64,000 nucleotides of DNA from positions 3,923,501 through 3,987,500 of the forward strand of contig NC_060018.1 of NCBI RefSeq assembly GCF_021134715.1, read 5' to 3'. This document shows positions 11,630 to 23,946 of the stretch, one piece after another. A model generated the notes under the pieces. That model was not told where the DNA came from. It did not search any database and saw nothing but the letters and a program-made list of their open reading frames with translations. A program made the position numbers and the translations under genes. The stretch is from Daphnia pulex. Its lineage: Eukaryota; Arthropoda; Branchiopoda; Diplostraca; Daphniidae. Numbering within the stretch: position 1 is the stretch's first letter; each line of letters opens with the position of its first letter.

Positions 11630-12887
11630 ATGGTAAGTTTCTAACGTATAACTTTGTGTCAAGTAACACCCTAACCAAATTTAAAAGTTGCATAACGATA
11701 GATGTCGTATTTAAGTTGTGATATCGTTGGATTCAATATGACTTGTCATGCCGCTTAACGTGTTTGTTTTTTATAGGGATTTATTAAAGTGATCAAGAAC
11801 AAGGCTTATTTCAAGCGGTTTCAAGTCAAGTTCCGCAGGCGTCGTGAGGGAAAGACCGATTACTATGCCCGCCGTCGTCTTGTAGTTCAGGACAAGAACA
11901 AGTACAACACCCCCAAGTACCGCATGATTGTTCGATTCACCAACAAAGACATTTGTTGTCAGGTAATTTTTGGATCACCCACTGACTGCAGTCTTTTCAT
12001 GTTTTGATCTTTCAATTTATTTGTGTCTTGTCTTGCAGATAGCGTACGCTCGTATTGAAGGAGACGTGATTGTTTGTGCTGCATACAGTCATGAACTTCC
12101 TCACTACGGTGTCAAGGTTGGGTTGACTAACTATGCTGCTGCATACTGTACTGGACTTTTGCTCGCAAGAAGAGTAAGTTTGACCGTGTTGTTGAAAAAC
12201 CAGTACAATGACTAAACTGTCAACATTTTCCTGTAGCTGTTGAAGAAGTTCAAGTTGGACACCATCTACCAAGGCTGCACTGAAGTTACTGGAGGAGTCT
12301 TCAATGTTGAAGATGTTGACGATGGACCAGGTGCATTCCGCGCTTGCCTCGATGTCGGTTTGGCCCGCACCACCACCGGTGCTCGCATCTTCGGCGCCAT
12401 GAAGGGAGCCGTCGATGGTGGAATTGACGTTCCCCACAGCACCAAGCGTTTCCCCGGCTACGATTCCGAATCCAAGGATTTCAACGCCGAAGTTCACCGT
12501 AAGCACATCATGGGTGCCCATGTTGCTGACTACATGCGTCAATTGGTGGATGAAGATGAAGAAGCTTACAAGAAGCAATTCTCTCAGTTCATCAAGCATG
12601 GCATTGTTGCCGATACCGTAAGTTCAGTTATTCATATGATTTGCATTAAAAAAACGTAGTTTTTATCTATTATCATTCATCAGGTCGAGACCATGTACAA
12701 GAAGGCCCATGAAGCTATCCGAGCTGACCCCGAGAAGCAGAAGTCCAGCAAGGATCCATCCAAGATCAAGAAGAAGCGCTGGAACGCCAAGAGGCTCACC
12801 CTGGAAGAGCGCAAGGCTCGTGTTGCCACCAAGAAGAGGGAATTCCTCTCCAAACTGGAGGCTTCTGCCGAAGCCGACGACGAGTAG
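11630..12887 (+). CDS. RpL5: 60S ribosomal protein L5 (uL18)
   Basis: Large-subunit protein that binds 5S rRNA with uL5 and is delivered to the central protuberance of the ribosome. Exons are 11630-11632 (only the start ATG), 11777-11962, 12039-12173, 12237-12617 and 12684-12887 (TAG). They give exactly 302 residues, close to the animal norm. Diagnostic stretches are [80 protein letters not shown] and the basic C-terminus [18 protein letters not shown]. An ATG-only first coding exon is common in ribosomal protein genes. AATAAA lies at 12923-12928. No snoRNA-like motif was recognised in its introns. Confidence 0.98.
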
Positions 12888-12922
12888 ATTATTCGACTTC
12901 GTTTGTCTGTGCTCTACGATCC

Positions 12923-12928
12923 AATAAA
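12923..12928 (+). promoter_or_regulatory. Poly(A) signal of RpL5
   Basis: AATAAA 36 bases after the RpL5 stop codon, in the position expected for a short ribosomal protein 3' UTR. Confidence 0.7.
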
Positions 12929-13022
12929 TCGATGGATTGCAGCCATGAATCATGTTTTTTTACTTTTTTTCAGTTAGGAACTAGAAAATGAGGTCTTTCG
13001 TTTTTGTTTGACACGCTTTTTA

Positions 13023-14355
13023 TTATTGGGAACTTTTAACTTTTCCAAATTCTTCAATATCAAGTAATTTGTGTGTTGCATCCCACAGCTTTAATCGCAT
13101 ACTTGGACAGATTGATTTAGTGGCGGGTGTTGTTATTTTGCAATCTGATAAATAGCAACCGCTGGAGTTTTCCAATTCGGGTGAAAATGCTGTATACAAA
13201 ACTCGTTGGGCTGCAACTGGTTCTCTCTATCAAAAGTTTTTAAAAATTAAAGTAACATTATTTACTTTTTCTTTTCTCGTATAACTATACCTTAAGTAAG
13301 AAGCCAACGATACGAAAACCGATTTTCAAAAACCTTCCATTGGCGTACCAGTTGGATTGAATAACACCCGGATGCATGGCGTAGCACTTGACAGGATAGT
13401 TATTTTGTGTCAAACGATCATGGAGCATTTCGTTAAATAAAACCTGTGCTAATTTGGACTGGGAATAAGCCACAAATCTGTTGTAAAAAGACCTTTAAGG
13501 GGTGGGGTAAAAAGAAATTATTAGCTGTTTACTAACGACCCTTAGAAATATTATACTTGGCGTTTAAGTCATTGAGTTCTAGATAGCCGAGGTAAGATAC
13601 ATCTGAAGCAACGTTAACGATTCGTGAAGCATAACGATGATGCTTTCCTGCTTCAATTAATCGAGGTAAGAGTAGATGAGTTAAGAGAAAATGTCCCAGG
13701 TAGTTGACAGCAAACTGTTGCTCTAAACCGTCTGTTGTCAAGCCATAGGGTGTGAACATAACGGCGGCTGTTATCAAAACAAAATTTGTCTTTAAATGTT
13801 TGCCTTGAATAATCACGAGAAAAAAAATACCATTGTTTATGAGTAGACTGATCGGGATGTTTCTGTCAGTGACAACTTTTGCAAAATTTCTGATCGAATT
13901 TAACGATGACAAGTCGAGATTTATCCATTCCACTGAATCGGCTGGAATACCAGCTTCTTCCAAATTCTCAAATAGTTGTTGTTTACTTCTTCCATCCCGG
14001 CAACCTGTATTACGTTAACAGTGTTTAGAATTTCGTCCATTTTGACAGTAGATTGAAAAGAAAACCTGTTTTGTACCTGCAATGACTTTCATTCCAGAAG
14101 CCTGCAAGCCCAGAAGAGTGTAGAAACCTAATCCTCGATTCCCACCGGTGATTATAGCATATTCTTCTCGTCGATTGATAGGATCTGATGAACGAAATGT
14201 AAAATATTGAATCACGAATATGGAAAATAATTTCTTTGTTTACCATTGAGTGGTTTCACAGTTCTGCAGGCTTCTTGGAACAATTGTTTTGCACTGAGAT
14301 AAATAAATTTAACCATGATGTACAATTCGTATACAAAGCTTCGAAAGGCATCCAT
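13023..14355 (-). CDS. Short-chain dehydrogenase/reductase, DHRSX-like
   Basis: NAD(P)-dependent oxidoreductase of the classical SDR fold. Exon 1 (14244-14355, MDAFRSFVYELY) carries a hydrophobic N-terminus. The next exon has the nucleotide-binding motif TGGNRGLG. Then come the strand INLDLSSLNSIRNFAKVV and, across an intron, NNAAVMFTPYG (the NNAG-like motif). QFAVNYLGHFLLTHLLLPRL, the catalytic Ser region SRIVNVASDVSYLG and the active-site YSQSK (Tyr-x-x-x-Lys) follow. After this come HPGVIQSNWY and a last exon REPVAAQRVLYTAFSPELEN ending at 13023. The stretch IPISLLINN..MFTPYGLTTDG closely follows human DHRSX, so I prefer that subgroup to WWOX or RDH11-14. The substrate cannot be read from the sequence. 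Confidence 0.88.
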
Positions 14356-14967
14356 GGTCACACGAAGATTTAGAGACGGCTTCACCCTGAAAGTTATTTT
14401 CCAACGAATGATATCAAGTTAGAAACACAAGCACAGACTGACACGGTTGTGTTCATGAGCCCTGGGCAACACAACACTCTAAGGCATTTTTACTGCCTAA
14501 CGGTCTTACCGTTGTCATGCACTCATGCGCTTTACAACATCCTGCTGATGGAACATGCTAACTTTTTTCAGTTTTTACACTTTAAAAAATGTTTTTCGTA
14601 AGAAACTTTAAATTTCACGATATTCAATTAAATGTAAATTATGAACTTCTCATTCTTTGATTATGGAATAGCAAAAATTGTTTCCCATCACGTTACGGTA
14701 ACCATTTTTATTTTATCTCGTAGATGTCCTCCAAACGGAGCAAACAAAACGCTATGCTACAAGTTGTACAAGCTCAGACATAATATCACTTCTACAAAAG
14801 CTGGATCCATACCACATTTCCCGGATATTTGGTAATTATAATTTTTTTTTAAATAATTAGTGTTAGTTATCGACTCGAGTGTGGAAATTCATGGAAATGA
14901 ATTGACCATTGAATATGTTATTGAGCAAAAGGTTATATACTGATTTTAAAAATGGGTGGGTGGATCA
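14356..14967. other. Spacer between the DHRSX-like gene and the TRPA gene
   Basis: About 610 bases, AT-rich, with no supported coding exon. It should hold the promoter and 5' UTR of the dehydrogenase and the 3' UTR of the TRPA gene, both on the minus strand. Confidence 0.5.
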
Positions 14968-17900
14968 TCAAGCCAGTGAGCTCATTCCAGGAACACTGAA
15001 GGATTCTTCGTTAATCATGGAACAATCACAAGAATGCCTTGTCTGTCGTGATCGAGTCGATGGGTAGTTGTATTTGGCCGTCAGCTGCGCGAGTTGATCT
15101 TCTATCGTCGAATTTATCGTAACGATTTGTGTCATGTAATTATGGAAGAGTTCGTCAACTCTGTTCATCACTTCCGTAAAGAGCTCTCCGTTATTTGAAT
15201 CCAAAGGTATCGTTGCAGTTCGAATGATTGGTACGTGGGACGACTTTTGTTGTGCGCCTTTCTTCTTGTTCGCTATCCTTACAGCAATTATTTTCAACAG
15301 GCTTTCTTTGATTTCGGGTGGGAAGCTTTTATCACGCGGATCGTTGGGTCGGAAGTTGTAATTTTTTCTGGTTTTGGGTGAGACGACCAGGACATTTCGC
15401 CGTATGAATTCACGTCTTGGAACCTTTGACCAGATACTGGAAAAATGGATGGGCCAAGGAAAGAAAACGAAACTTTCCATGCGAGCAATTTGTTTTGTTA
15501 ATCGAACGAGGCGATCCAGACCAGCCGATTTCTGCAAGCCTTGAATATCGGAGACGGCCAAACCGACGAGTAAATTCATCAGAACGATGACGACGAAAAG
15601 AAGAAAAACCAGGAAGACGAAATGGGTTGTTCCGGGATATTTGATTTTTCCCTCGGTATACATGTCGGCGTAATTCATTTCGCCCGTCATCATGACGATC
15701 GTCGTCAAAAGTGCGTAGGGCATGTTGTTATAGACACTTTCCGAAGGAAAGAGAACTGCGAATCCTAGAGAAAATCCCACGATGAGACTCATATAAGCCA
15801 CCAACAGTTTGCCAATGTTCCACGCGACAGTCGTAAACATTTGCACGTACAGACCAAACACTAAAGAAAAATAAAATCAATGAATTAGAGTCTATTAAAA
15901 ATGGAGAGATAAATCAGAACATTACCAGGAAATCGACCGACGTGCAACATGAGATTAATCCATGCCACGATAATAACGATGGCGGCAACGTGATGTTGCC
16001 AATCACCATTATCGGGCTCACCTGTGTGCATTGGGTGAGGGGAAAGGATAAGGATCATTCCAAAGATGGAAATGAGTTGGAAATAGTTCTCTATATCCCT
16101 CGCATATTCGTGCGCATTGCAGTAAAGTTGGAAAAATTCCTTGACACCTGTCGCCGCCCCCAATAAGACTGTCAAATACCACAATGTGGTATCCAACTCC
16201 ATTGGCCAATCAGTGAATGACGTCGAGTTGTTCGTCGTATTGTTCGTTGTTTGCGTATCGTTTACTCTCGTGTTCATTTTAACAACATAAATGGAGTAAA
16301 TGTTGGATGTCAGGGCGAGAACGTATAAAAGTTGAAAGATTAGCGAGACTACAAAAGTGGTGCGAATTTTCATCCACTTCAAGTGAAGAAAAGCCCCAAT
16401 AATTGGATGCTGAAGAATGTGTCGTTGTTCGGCCGCCACCAACGACGTCAGGAAACCCATTTCTCCAACATTTTGCTGGTTGCCCCCTGGTACTAAAACT
16501 CTAAAGGAAAAACTATATTAAAAAAAAAAAATGTTTAATAATTACAAATAAAAGTCAAGTAACCTTAAATCCAACTTCAATTGACAATCAGGATCGGCTG
16601 GCTCGTTGTCGACAACGTCAATAGCTGAATCTAATTTGCGTGAAATGGCTGTCAAGGCGTCGGGTACTCGTCGGACGACTGAGGCCAAAGCCGAAATTTT
16701 TGCTCGATTCTTAATTGACAGATCGGCTCCCGAATGGATCAAAAGGATAGCCAATTTTGAATTTTCATTAAACGCCGCTATGTGAAGTGGCGTTTGTCCA
16801 AACTGATCCTTTGCATTGACATTAGCTCCCTTGGAAATTAACAACTTGACGACCTCGGTCGACTGACGACATTTGACTACAGCCCCGTGAAGTGGCGTCT
16901 CCTTCATTTCATCGCAATTGTCAATTTCCGCTCCGTTTTCCAAGAGTTCTTTAACCGAGTCCACTGATTGAGAAAGGGCCGCCAAATGTAAAGGTGTCCG
17001 ACCTAGGGCATCCTTGGTGTTGATTTGCGCTTTGCTGGTCTGTAAAAGCAATCGAATGCATTCCACGTTGCCTTCGAAAGATGCCAAGTGAAGAGCATTC
17101 CTCCTCTCGGCTCCGAAGACCACACGGATGTCTGCTTGATTTTCCAACAGCAATTGCATACTGAGCCAGTAATTAATTTATTATTATTATTAACTATTAA
17201 TTTATATAATAATTATAATAATAATACCATTGAACGTCGCCTTGGACAGCCGCCACATGAATCGGCGACTCGGTGTAAACTTGCAAACTGTTGACAGCAG
17301 CACCGGCCTTGATTAGACGCGTAGCGCAAACTATCGAACGAGCTCTTATGGCCCATAATAAAGGACTACTACCGTCCAAATGTTTGGGATCGGAAAGCCC
17401 TGCATTGACTTCTGCTCCGGCATTTAAAAGGACTTCGACCAATTCGATACGACCTGAAGCGGCGGCGCAAATGAGCGGAGTCGCTTCTTCGTTTCGATCC
17501 CACACGTCAACGGCTGCACCGTGTTCGATTAATATTTCAATGCATTGGGGGGCGTTTGAACTAGAAGAACTGGCCGCGTAATGTAGGGCCGTCCTGTTCA
17601 GCAAATCGATGGCATTGGCATCACCTCCAAGTCCAAGGAAATATTTCAACATGTCAATATTTCCTTTGAGAGCAGAGACCAAAACACCAATACTATGACA
17701 ATCACTGGGCAAAGTGTCCCAAGCTGGTTGGTCGGCTGAATCGTCAAGAAAAGATTTACACATGCGAATGACGAAGGCCTCTTTGGTGTTGATCAAGTCC
17801 TCAACGGCCGCTGCCAACATTTGCTGCAGCCAAATTGAGCAACCGCTGTACCAAGGCATGGAAGAGAAATTCTCGTGGTGATCAATTCCTTGCAACTCGG

Positions 17901-18330
17901 TATGACTGGTATTTGATTCGCTGGAAATACTGAACGCTCGCTCCAATCGGTGGCCATATTCGTCCCTTGGCATTCTTTTCTTTGACGATTGTTTTTTCTT
18001 TGTTGGTGCAGCGTTGTGGTTTTGGGAATCTCTGAATTTTCGTTTTGCGCAATGCTGCCGATGGTAAGCTTTCCTTTTCTTTTTATCCATGCTCAAGCGT
18101 CTACTCTGATCTTCCACAACGCCATCGTCCTCGTTTTCATCCTCGATGGGTTTATTAAAAAAACGGTTAGCACTGATTGTCTTTTTGATGGTCGAGCGTC
18201 GATATTTTTCTATTTCTCGTTCACTGTTGCCTACTGGTGGGCCCTCGTCCTTAACGAAGGCGTCGTTACTGAATGCACCAGATTCTTCTAATCCACCCGT
18301 GTCTTTTTTAGTCGATTTTCGATTAGACAT
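14968..18330 (-). CDS. TRPA-family ankyrin ion channel, pyrexia/painless-like
   Basis: Predicted cation channel of the TRPA family, whose arthropod members sense heat and irritants. Four exons, 17228-18330, 16564-17160, 15926-16500 and 14968-15860, give 1055 residues in phase. A basic, Ser-rich N-terminus precedes about nine ankyrin repeats (NRTALHYAA, ATPLICAAASGRIELVEVLL, GRTPLHLAALSQSVDSVKEL, QFGQTPLHIAAF). Six membrane segments follow. The S1-S2 loop has several Asn-x-Thr/Ser glycosylation sites. Pore-region landmarks are MMTGEMNYADMY and, after S6, LMNLLVGLAVSDIQGLQKSA, a hallmark of this group. The cytoplasmic tail is about 150 residues and ends in a Ser/Cys-rich stretch. The TGEMNY and VSDIQGLQ signatures resemble pyrexia more than TRPA1 as I remember them. 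Subfamily assignment is an inference. Confidence 0.9.
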
Positions 18331-19871
18331 TTCGATTTTGTTTTGGGGGCTACATCAACAACGTGAATATCACAGGATATCACGGGGCAAAAATGCTGAA
18401 CGGTATTTCACAGGCCACTTTCACGCACGACCAAGCAACTGTACAATTGTCCCTTGAATGATGTGAAGTCCCTGGAAAATGAACTTTTGGCTCACCTGTG
18501 GGGCATGTGTTGCTCACAACAAGTTACAATCCTTCGGGCATTTTTGCCTCCTTTCTCTTCTCTGCAACATTATGTGCCGTTTCGAAAAGGAAGTTTGGAG
18601 GCTGTCTGCTTGTTGGATAGTGAAAGTTGGTTGCGAAACGTATACGTATACTTCCTTTTAAACACTCAACAAAAATCCCCACAAAAGGATTCGACTTTTA
18701 TTTAGGTTGATCTTCTGATATATGTCCTCAGCATAACAATCCGGTTTGCCTTCAAGCAAGACCGGTGGGAGGGGACCCAGCAACACATGATATCACGAAC
18801 CTGTTAAGCAATCCTCCTTTGAAAATTCGTCTTTTCCGATTCATTCCAACGTCAGAAAGATTGAGGAATAAATTAAAAATGTAATGAAACTCTAGTCAAG
18901 AATAAAGGCGTGACCGTATCAAGGCCTTAAAGAATCTTTGGCCGTGAATTGGTATCGTTTCAGTATGTGCATAACAGCTTCATTCAGCAAAAATTAATTT
19001 TTCTTTTCTCTTTTATTTGTCGCTTCGTTTTTCCTTAAAATTTTTCTTAAAATAAAGACGCAAGGTCCTCAGAAGCCCAGGGCTACAATCCAAAAGATGG
19101 TTTCCGTGTTTTGAATTGATGAACCGAGACTCATCAGACTGTCTGATGAGTCTCGGTTCATGTGCACTGCGACTCTTTTGAAGAATGTCATTAATTTTCA
19201 AGGTCTTGGGACGTTTTTTCGTTAAGATTCGGTAGATCTTCTGGTCCGATGGCGTGAATCGCATAACATTCTTCGTATGATTCGGTAGGTATAGATTACA
19301 TTTTAAAACTTAGGTATAAATCGTTATTAAATATACAAGGCGATTATCTCAGCAATCAAGGTTGAATTTTTATATCGGCGACATAAATTTGCATACATTT
19401 TTAGAGCTTTGAAGACTAGACAATTCTCGCAGGTTGCAGCTTTTTTATGAATATTTATGAACGTTTAGTTCCCCTTGAAACGGCCTTGTACTTGTACGCC
19501 ATCTGTCCATAAAACAGCGTGAATGTTTTCCGTTTTAAGTTAAAACAAAGCACGGAATTAAACAAGAAAATTGAGCGCTCTAATTTTAGATTTTCAAAGT
19601 TAATATTAACGCAGAGAATGCGTTAACAAGCAAACTTTTATTCTCTACATTATGCATTTAGTACTTCGAACATTCAACGCTAGAGTTTTTACCAAAAGTC
19701 TTCTTCATATCTGTACTGGTTGCCCAGCTCTCATGTGGGCCTGTAGAGAATAGTCAAGGGAAAGAGATAGGCGATAATAACATCTTAAACGACAGAATCT
19801 CGTAGTCGTCCTTCGGCAGTTGTCCAAATCTTGTCCAAACTTTAACGAATTTTCAGCTTCAGCATAAGAAA
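18331..19871. other. Divergent intergenic region with a long perfect palindrome
   Basis: About 1.5 kb between the TRPA start (minus) and the HYI start (plus). No domain-like ORF is present. The open frame 19013-19264 on the minus strand spans the palindrome and is not convincing. The only distinctive structure is the 43-base palindrome listed separately. Confidence 0.5.
19119..19161. repeat. 43-base perfect inverted repeat (21 + 1 + 21)
   Basis: The left arm at 19119-19139 begins ATGAACCGAG and ends CATCAGAC. One T follows at 19140. The right arm 19141-19161 is its exact reverse complement, beginning GTCTGATG and ending CTCGGTTCAT. All 21 pairs match and the next flanking bases do not. There is effectively no loop, so it would form a cruciform in DNA rather than a usual RNA hairpin. 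It could be a recent local inverted duplication, a transposon-end remnant or a large dyad operator. Confidence 0.85.
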
Positions 19872-21031
19872 ATGGTCCTCAAATTCTGTGCCAATTTGTC
19901 TTTCATGTTTACAGAGAAAACGGACAATTTATTGGAAAGGTACCAACTAGCCTCACAGGCCGGATTCAAAGCTGTCGAATTCACTTTTCCATACCAGTAT
20001 AACGTCGAAGATGTAGTTAAGGTAAATATTTGTTCGATTCAGAGCTTTTACATTACTGCCGTGTATTTAATTATTAATTTTGAATTTCCGAATATGTTAT
20101 TCAAGGCAAAGTCAGCTGCAAACGTGGATCAAATTTTAATCAATGCCTATCCTGGTAAGAATATATAATATAAAAATATTGACATCGCCTTGTGATAATC
20201 ATTGATGCCGATACACATAGGTGATTTGGAACGTGGTGAATTGGGCCTTGCTATCATGAGCGGACGACAGAACGAATTTAGAGAAAGTCTGGAGAAAACT
20301 ATGGAATACGCAGCCGCATTAGACTGCAAAAAGTAAAACATTGATTTTTTTTAAATAATTGGGCATTAAAAGCACATGAACAAGTACCAGATAATACTAT
20401 ATTTTGAATTATTTCAGAATTCATATTATGGCTGGAAAGAAATTTTCCGGAATTGTAGACACTGCAATGGACGATGTTTACAAGGACAATCTAGAGTATG
20501 CCGCCAAAGTTTTTAAAGAAAAAGGTTTCGTTGGTTTAATTGAACCTATTTCAGAAGTTGTGATTCCCCATTACTTTATGAATTCTGTCAGTAAAGGTGA
20601 GTTTAGGATATGATGTGATAGGATTTTACTTTATTATCGACTTTTTGTTTTCTTAGCTTTGCAATTGGTGAAAGAGATTAACAGCGACTCGCTAAAACTT
20701 CAGCTAGATATTTTTCATTTGCAGTTAATTGAAGGCAATTTGACCAACCGGATTAAGGAGCTTTTGCCATATATTGGTAATTATTCGATTTGATAACTGT
20801 ATTGCGCAATTAATTTTGAACGCACTTATAACTCAATTTGCAGGCCATATTCAAATTTCTCAAGCGCCAACTCGTGATTCGCCTGACAGCGAAGGAGAGA
20901 TCAACTACCGCTACATTTTGAAATTGTTAGAAGATCTTGGCTACGAGGGTTTCATAGGGTTGGAATACAAACCGACTAAAGCAAGTGCCGATAGTATCGG
21001 ATGGATTAAAGAGTGGGGATACTCTTTGTGA
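19872..21031 (+). CDS. HYI: Hydroxypyruvate isomerase
   Basis: Predicted isomerase converting hydroxypyruvate to tartronate semialdehyde, a TIM-barrel enzyme of the xylose-isomerase-like family. Exons are 19872-20021, 20106-20154, 20221-20332, 20418-20596, 20657-20776 and 20844-21031 (TGA), for 265 residues, the usual length. Landmarks are FCANLSFMFTEKTDNLLERY at the start, GFKAVEFTFPY, RGELGLAIMSGRQNEFRESL, IHIMAGKKF, GLIEPIS, LQLDIFHLQLIEGNLTNRI, GHIQISQAPTRDSPDSEGEI and GFIGLEYKPTKASADSIGWI at the C-terminus. The barrel acidic and histidine residues that bind metal are expected in GLIEPIS, LDIFHLQ, HIQISQ and GLEYKP, and all are present. It converges with the hexosaminidase gene. Confidence 0.95.
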
Positions 21032-21462
21032 TGTCAGTATCTATGAACACGCAAATGATCGTAAATAACTTGATTTAGAATTTTTATGGGGTATTAAGTT
21101 TTTGTACTTTTGGAAAATAATAAATTTATTTCGTGGTTAATGTTGGTGATTATGAAGAGACTGATGACGTTACGTGTTACGTCAAATCAATTTTGAATTT
21201 CGGTGATTGATGTTTGTTCTTGATTGGATAACGGCGGATAGGTGGCAGGCAATGTCAAGAAATAGAAATAGAACAAAATATCCACACGTAGCAGACGAAA
21301 TACTAAAATTTCCAGCAGTGCTGGTTTTTTAAAAACACCATCAAAACAATTTTGAGAAACATTATCAAACCAAGTGAGCAGTAAGTATGTTTATTTGTGA
21401 CTGGAGGAATAACTATATATTGTTATTTAAAGTGACAGGATATTGTGAAATAGCGTAAATCA
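21032..21462. other. Convergent 3' region of HYI and hexosaminidase
   Basis: About 430 bases, AT-rich. A plus-strand AATAAA-type signal lies near 21117-21124 after HYI. No coding exon was seen. Confidence 0.5.
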
Positions 21463-23946
21463 TTAAAGTATGCAGCTACCATCGTTCTGCACGCAAAATT
21501 CCGGCTGTAATGCATCGGCGGTAATGCCTCTCTCCACCATTCTATTATTATTTAAAGATTTCGTTAGAATAAGGAAGAATGAAACATGTTGTTAGTGTAA
21601 TCTGTAAAGTATTCCACCTTTCACGCTGAATGTGCAGACGGGTTTCAGCAGCAAACCAATTAGTGTCTGGATCGGTCCACAACCGTTCAGCTAGAGCAGA
21701 TAACCGTGGCCATATTTTGCCTTCAATTGCACCCCCTTGAGACTGTTCCAAAAAATAGTTTTAATTTAATCTGTTTGTCAACTGAAAACAGACATGTAGC
21801 AAATTAATCCAACCTGCTCAGCCCATAATGCTGCCTCGCCACCCAAGATTTGATCTTTGTTATAAGGTAGACTGAAGTTTTGAATCATGACTCTAGGGCT
21901 GTTCTCGTAAATCAGTTTCCATCCAGTGTATTGAGGACACCAGTTGTTCAACCCGTTTCCAACCCTATAAGATAATAATTACTTATTCCAATGTCTGTAA
22001 AACCTTACTGTAATATTATATATGGATTATGTTTATACTATCAGTTAATTATATATTTACCAACTTCCGTATCCACAGTCGAGATAAAGAGCGTCATAGT
22101 TGGATATAATCAGCTTGTAACCGCCTTCGTAAAGATCTTTCAAAATCGTGTTGTTCCATGTATTCCAATACTGAATGATGTAGCGATTGGGGTCTAAATA
22201 GTCTTTTGCGTGTTCCTTGGCCGTAAGATCGCTGTTCCAAATTATTACAGGTTGAGTCCTTCCGTGAGCCTCGTCCTGTTTTGTTTTTTATCATTCGATG
22301 TATAGAGGGGGGTCAGAGATAAAAATTAAGTGTTAGACAAATTCTGAATTACCAATTTAGCCAAAGATTGATTCTGAAAGTAGCTCCATAATTTCAAATA
22401 AGGATTCGGATCTTTATCCCATCCTTTATCAGCTAGCCATTTTGTGATATTTTCCGACTCGTTCCAGCATCTCATGTTGACTTCATCGCCGCCCTATAAT
22501 AATAGGGATATAAATGATTAATTATATTATATAACTGGTTAACTATATTAAACCATACCATATGAAACATATCGCTTTGAAATACGTCATCCATATCTTT
22601 GTAAATGTTTTTCAACACGGTATAGATTTTGTCGTTGGTGGGATCGAAGATTCCGCACGGTGGTTGCGCACAATACTCGTCCCATGGCTGCTTGTCGAGA
22701 CAAATAATCAAGTCGCCCATCCCGTAAAGAGGCCCCCAATCCCATCCAGCACCTACGTGACTTGGAGCGTCCAATTCCGGAATAATTTTGACTCCTGTGG
22801 TAATATAATTTGATTAATTTTGAACTTCATGTGTTAGAATATGTTTTAACTTTTAACCTCGGACTTGAGCGTAGTGGACCAATTCTTGAATTTCAGCTGG
22901 GCGATAGACTTTACGAGCAGAAGCGGCCCCGTAAATGGCCATAAGGGGCTCTCGGGTCGAGACAAAAGGGAAGGAATTAGAGTCGGACATGTGCCAATGA
23001 AGAACATTGAGTTTATTGTAAGATAGGCCGTCTATGATGCGCTTGATTAGCGAAATTTCCATGTAATTGCGTGCCGTATCAACAGCGAAGCCGCGGTGTG
23101 GGAAGACGGGCGAATCTTCAATGTGAGCGTTTTGAATCACTACCAAACTATTTGACAGTTCGTCCCAGGTGATGAGTTGACTCAGCGTTTCCATGGCGTG
23201 GCGGGCTCCGAAAAAAGTTTCAGCTACGATGTAGGCCGTTGTAACGGAATTGGTCGTTTTGACGTCCAGTGTGTACGACTCGTCTGTATCAAGAGCCAAT
23301 GGTGCTATGTTCTGAGTGACGATGACTTCAACATTAAATAAATGTTCAGATGAGCTGTACGGTGCAGCTGAGGCGCAGGTATTGGCCGATACTGAACAAT
23401 CGCGAGTCGAACCCCCAAGTCCGTTATTTTCCATTTGTTTTATGTGCTCCGAAAAAATGGCGGCAGCCTCTTTTAGCATGTCCTCTGTCTTGTTTTCGTT
23501 TATTGCAATGTTCATTTACGTAAATATTTGTGTCTAGAATTTCGTGGGAAAATTTAAAAATACCTTTGTCGAATTTGATGTTAGTTTGGCGATTCGAACG
23601 TTGTTGGCGAAAAAGGCGCTAACATCTTTAGACAAACTCGTTTCACCGGTAGGCAAAGGCCATAAAGTTGCTGAATCATAACAAGTTAACTTGCAAACGG
23701 CATTTGACTGGCCTTGGGTTGTTTCAGATGCCCTTGTCCGAAGGCACTTTTTTTCTTTACAGGTCCAAACCCATGGCGACGAGATCCTGCATTTTATACG
23801 AAAGCAGGAAGTTATATTATTTTTTTAGATAAACTTCAAACATTTACATACTCGAAAAAGGTGCTCTGTGCACTAGCCAGCCAAATAATGTTGAGAACAA
23901 AGAGCCATTTTAAAAGGCAGTAGGTTCGTCTAGAAGATTCCGTCAT
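21463..23946 (-). CDS. Secreted beta-N-acetylhexosaminidase (GH20, chitooligosaccharidolytic type)
   Basis: Glycoside hydrolase family 20 enzyme that removes terminal N-acetylglucosamine, in arthropods mainly from chitin oligomers or N-glycans. The start at 23946 gives MTESSRR followed by a hydrophobic segment (WLFVLNIIWLASA), a signal peptide or anchor. Exon 1 is 23852-23946 and exon 2 is 23564-23786 (SPWVWTCKEKKCL, VCKLTCYDSATLWPLPTGET). The GH20b region includes YIVAETFFGARHAMETLSQL. The catalytic barrel begins FPHRGFAVDTARNYM and has NKLNVLHWHMSDSNSFPF, IPELDAPSHVGAGWDWG and the catalytic pair GGDEVNMRCW (Asp-Glu). It ends YRP..EGKIWPRLSALAERLW and EFCVQNDGSC. The start of exon 3 is uncertain: the only in-phase acceptor found is a poor one just before TEDMLKEAAAIF at about 23491. 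Whether it is the chitinolytic or the fused-lobes type was not settled. Confidence 0.92.

Noticed and set aside
19013-19264. 83-codon minus-strand ORF over the palindrome
   Set aside because: The palindrome forces part of the translation, no family is recognised and there are no supporting splice or promoter signals.
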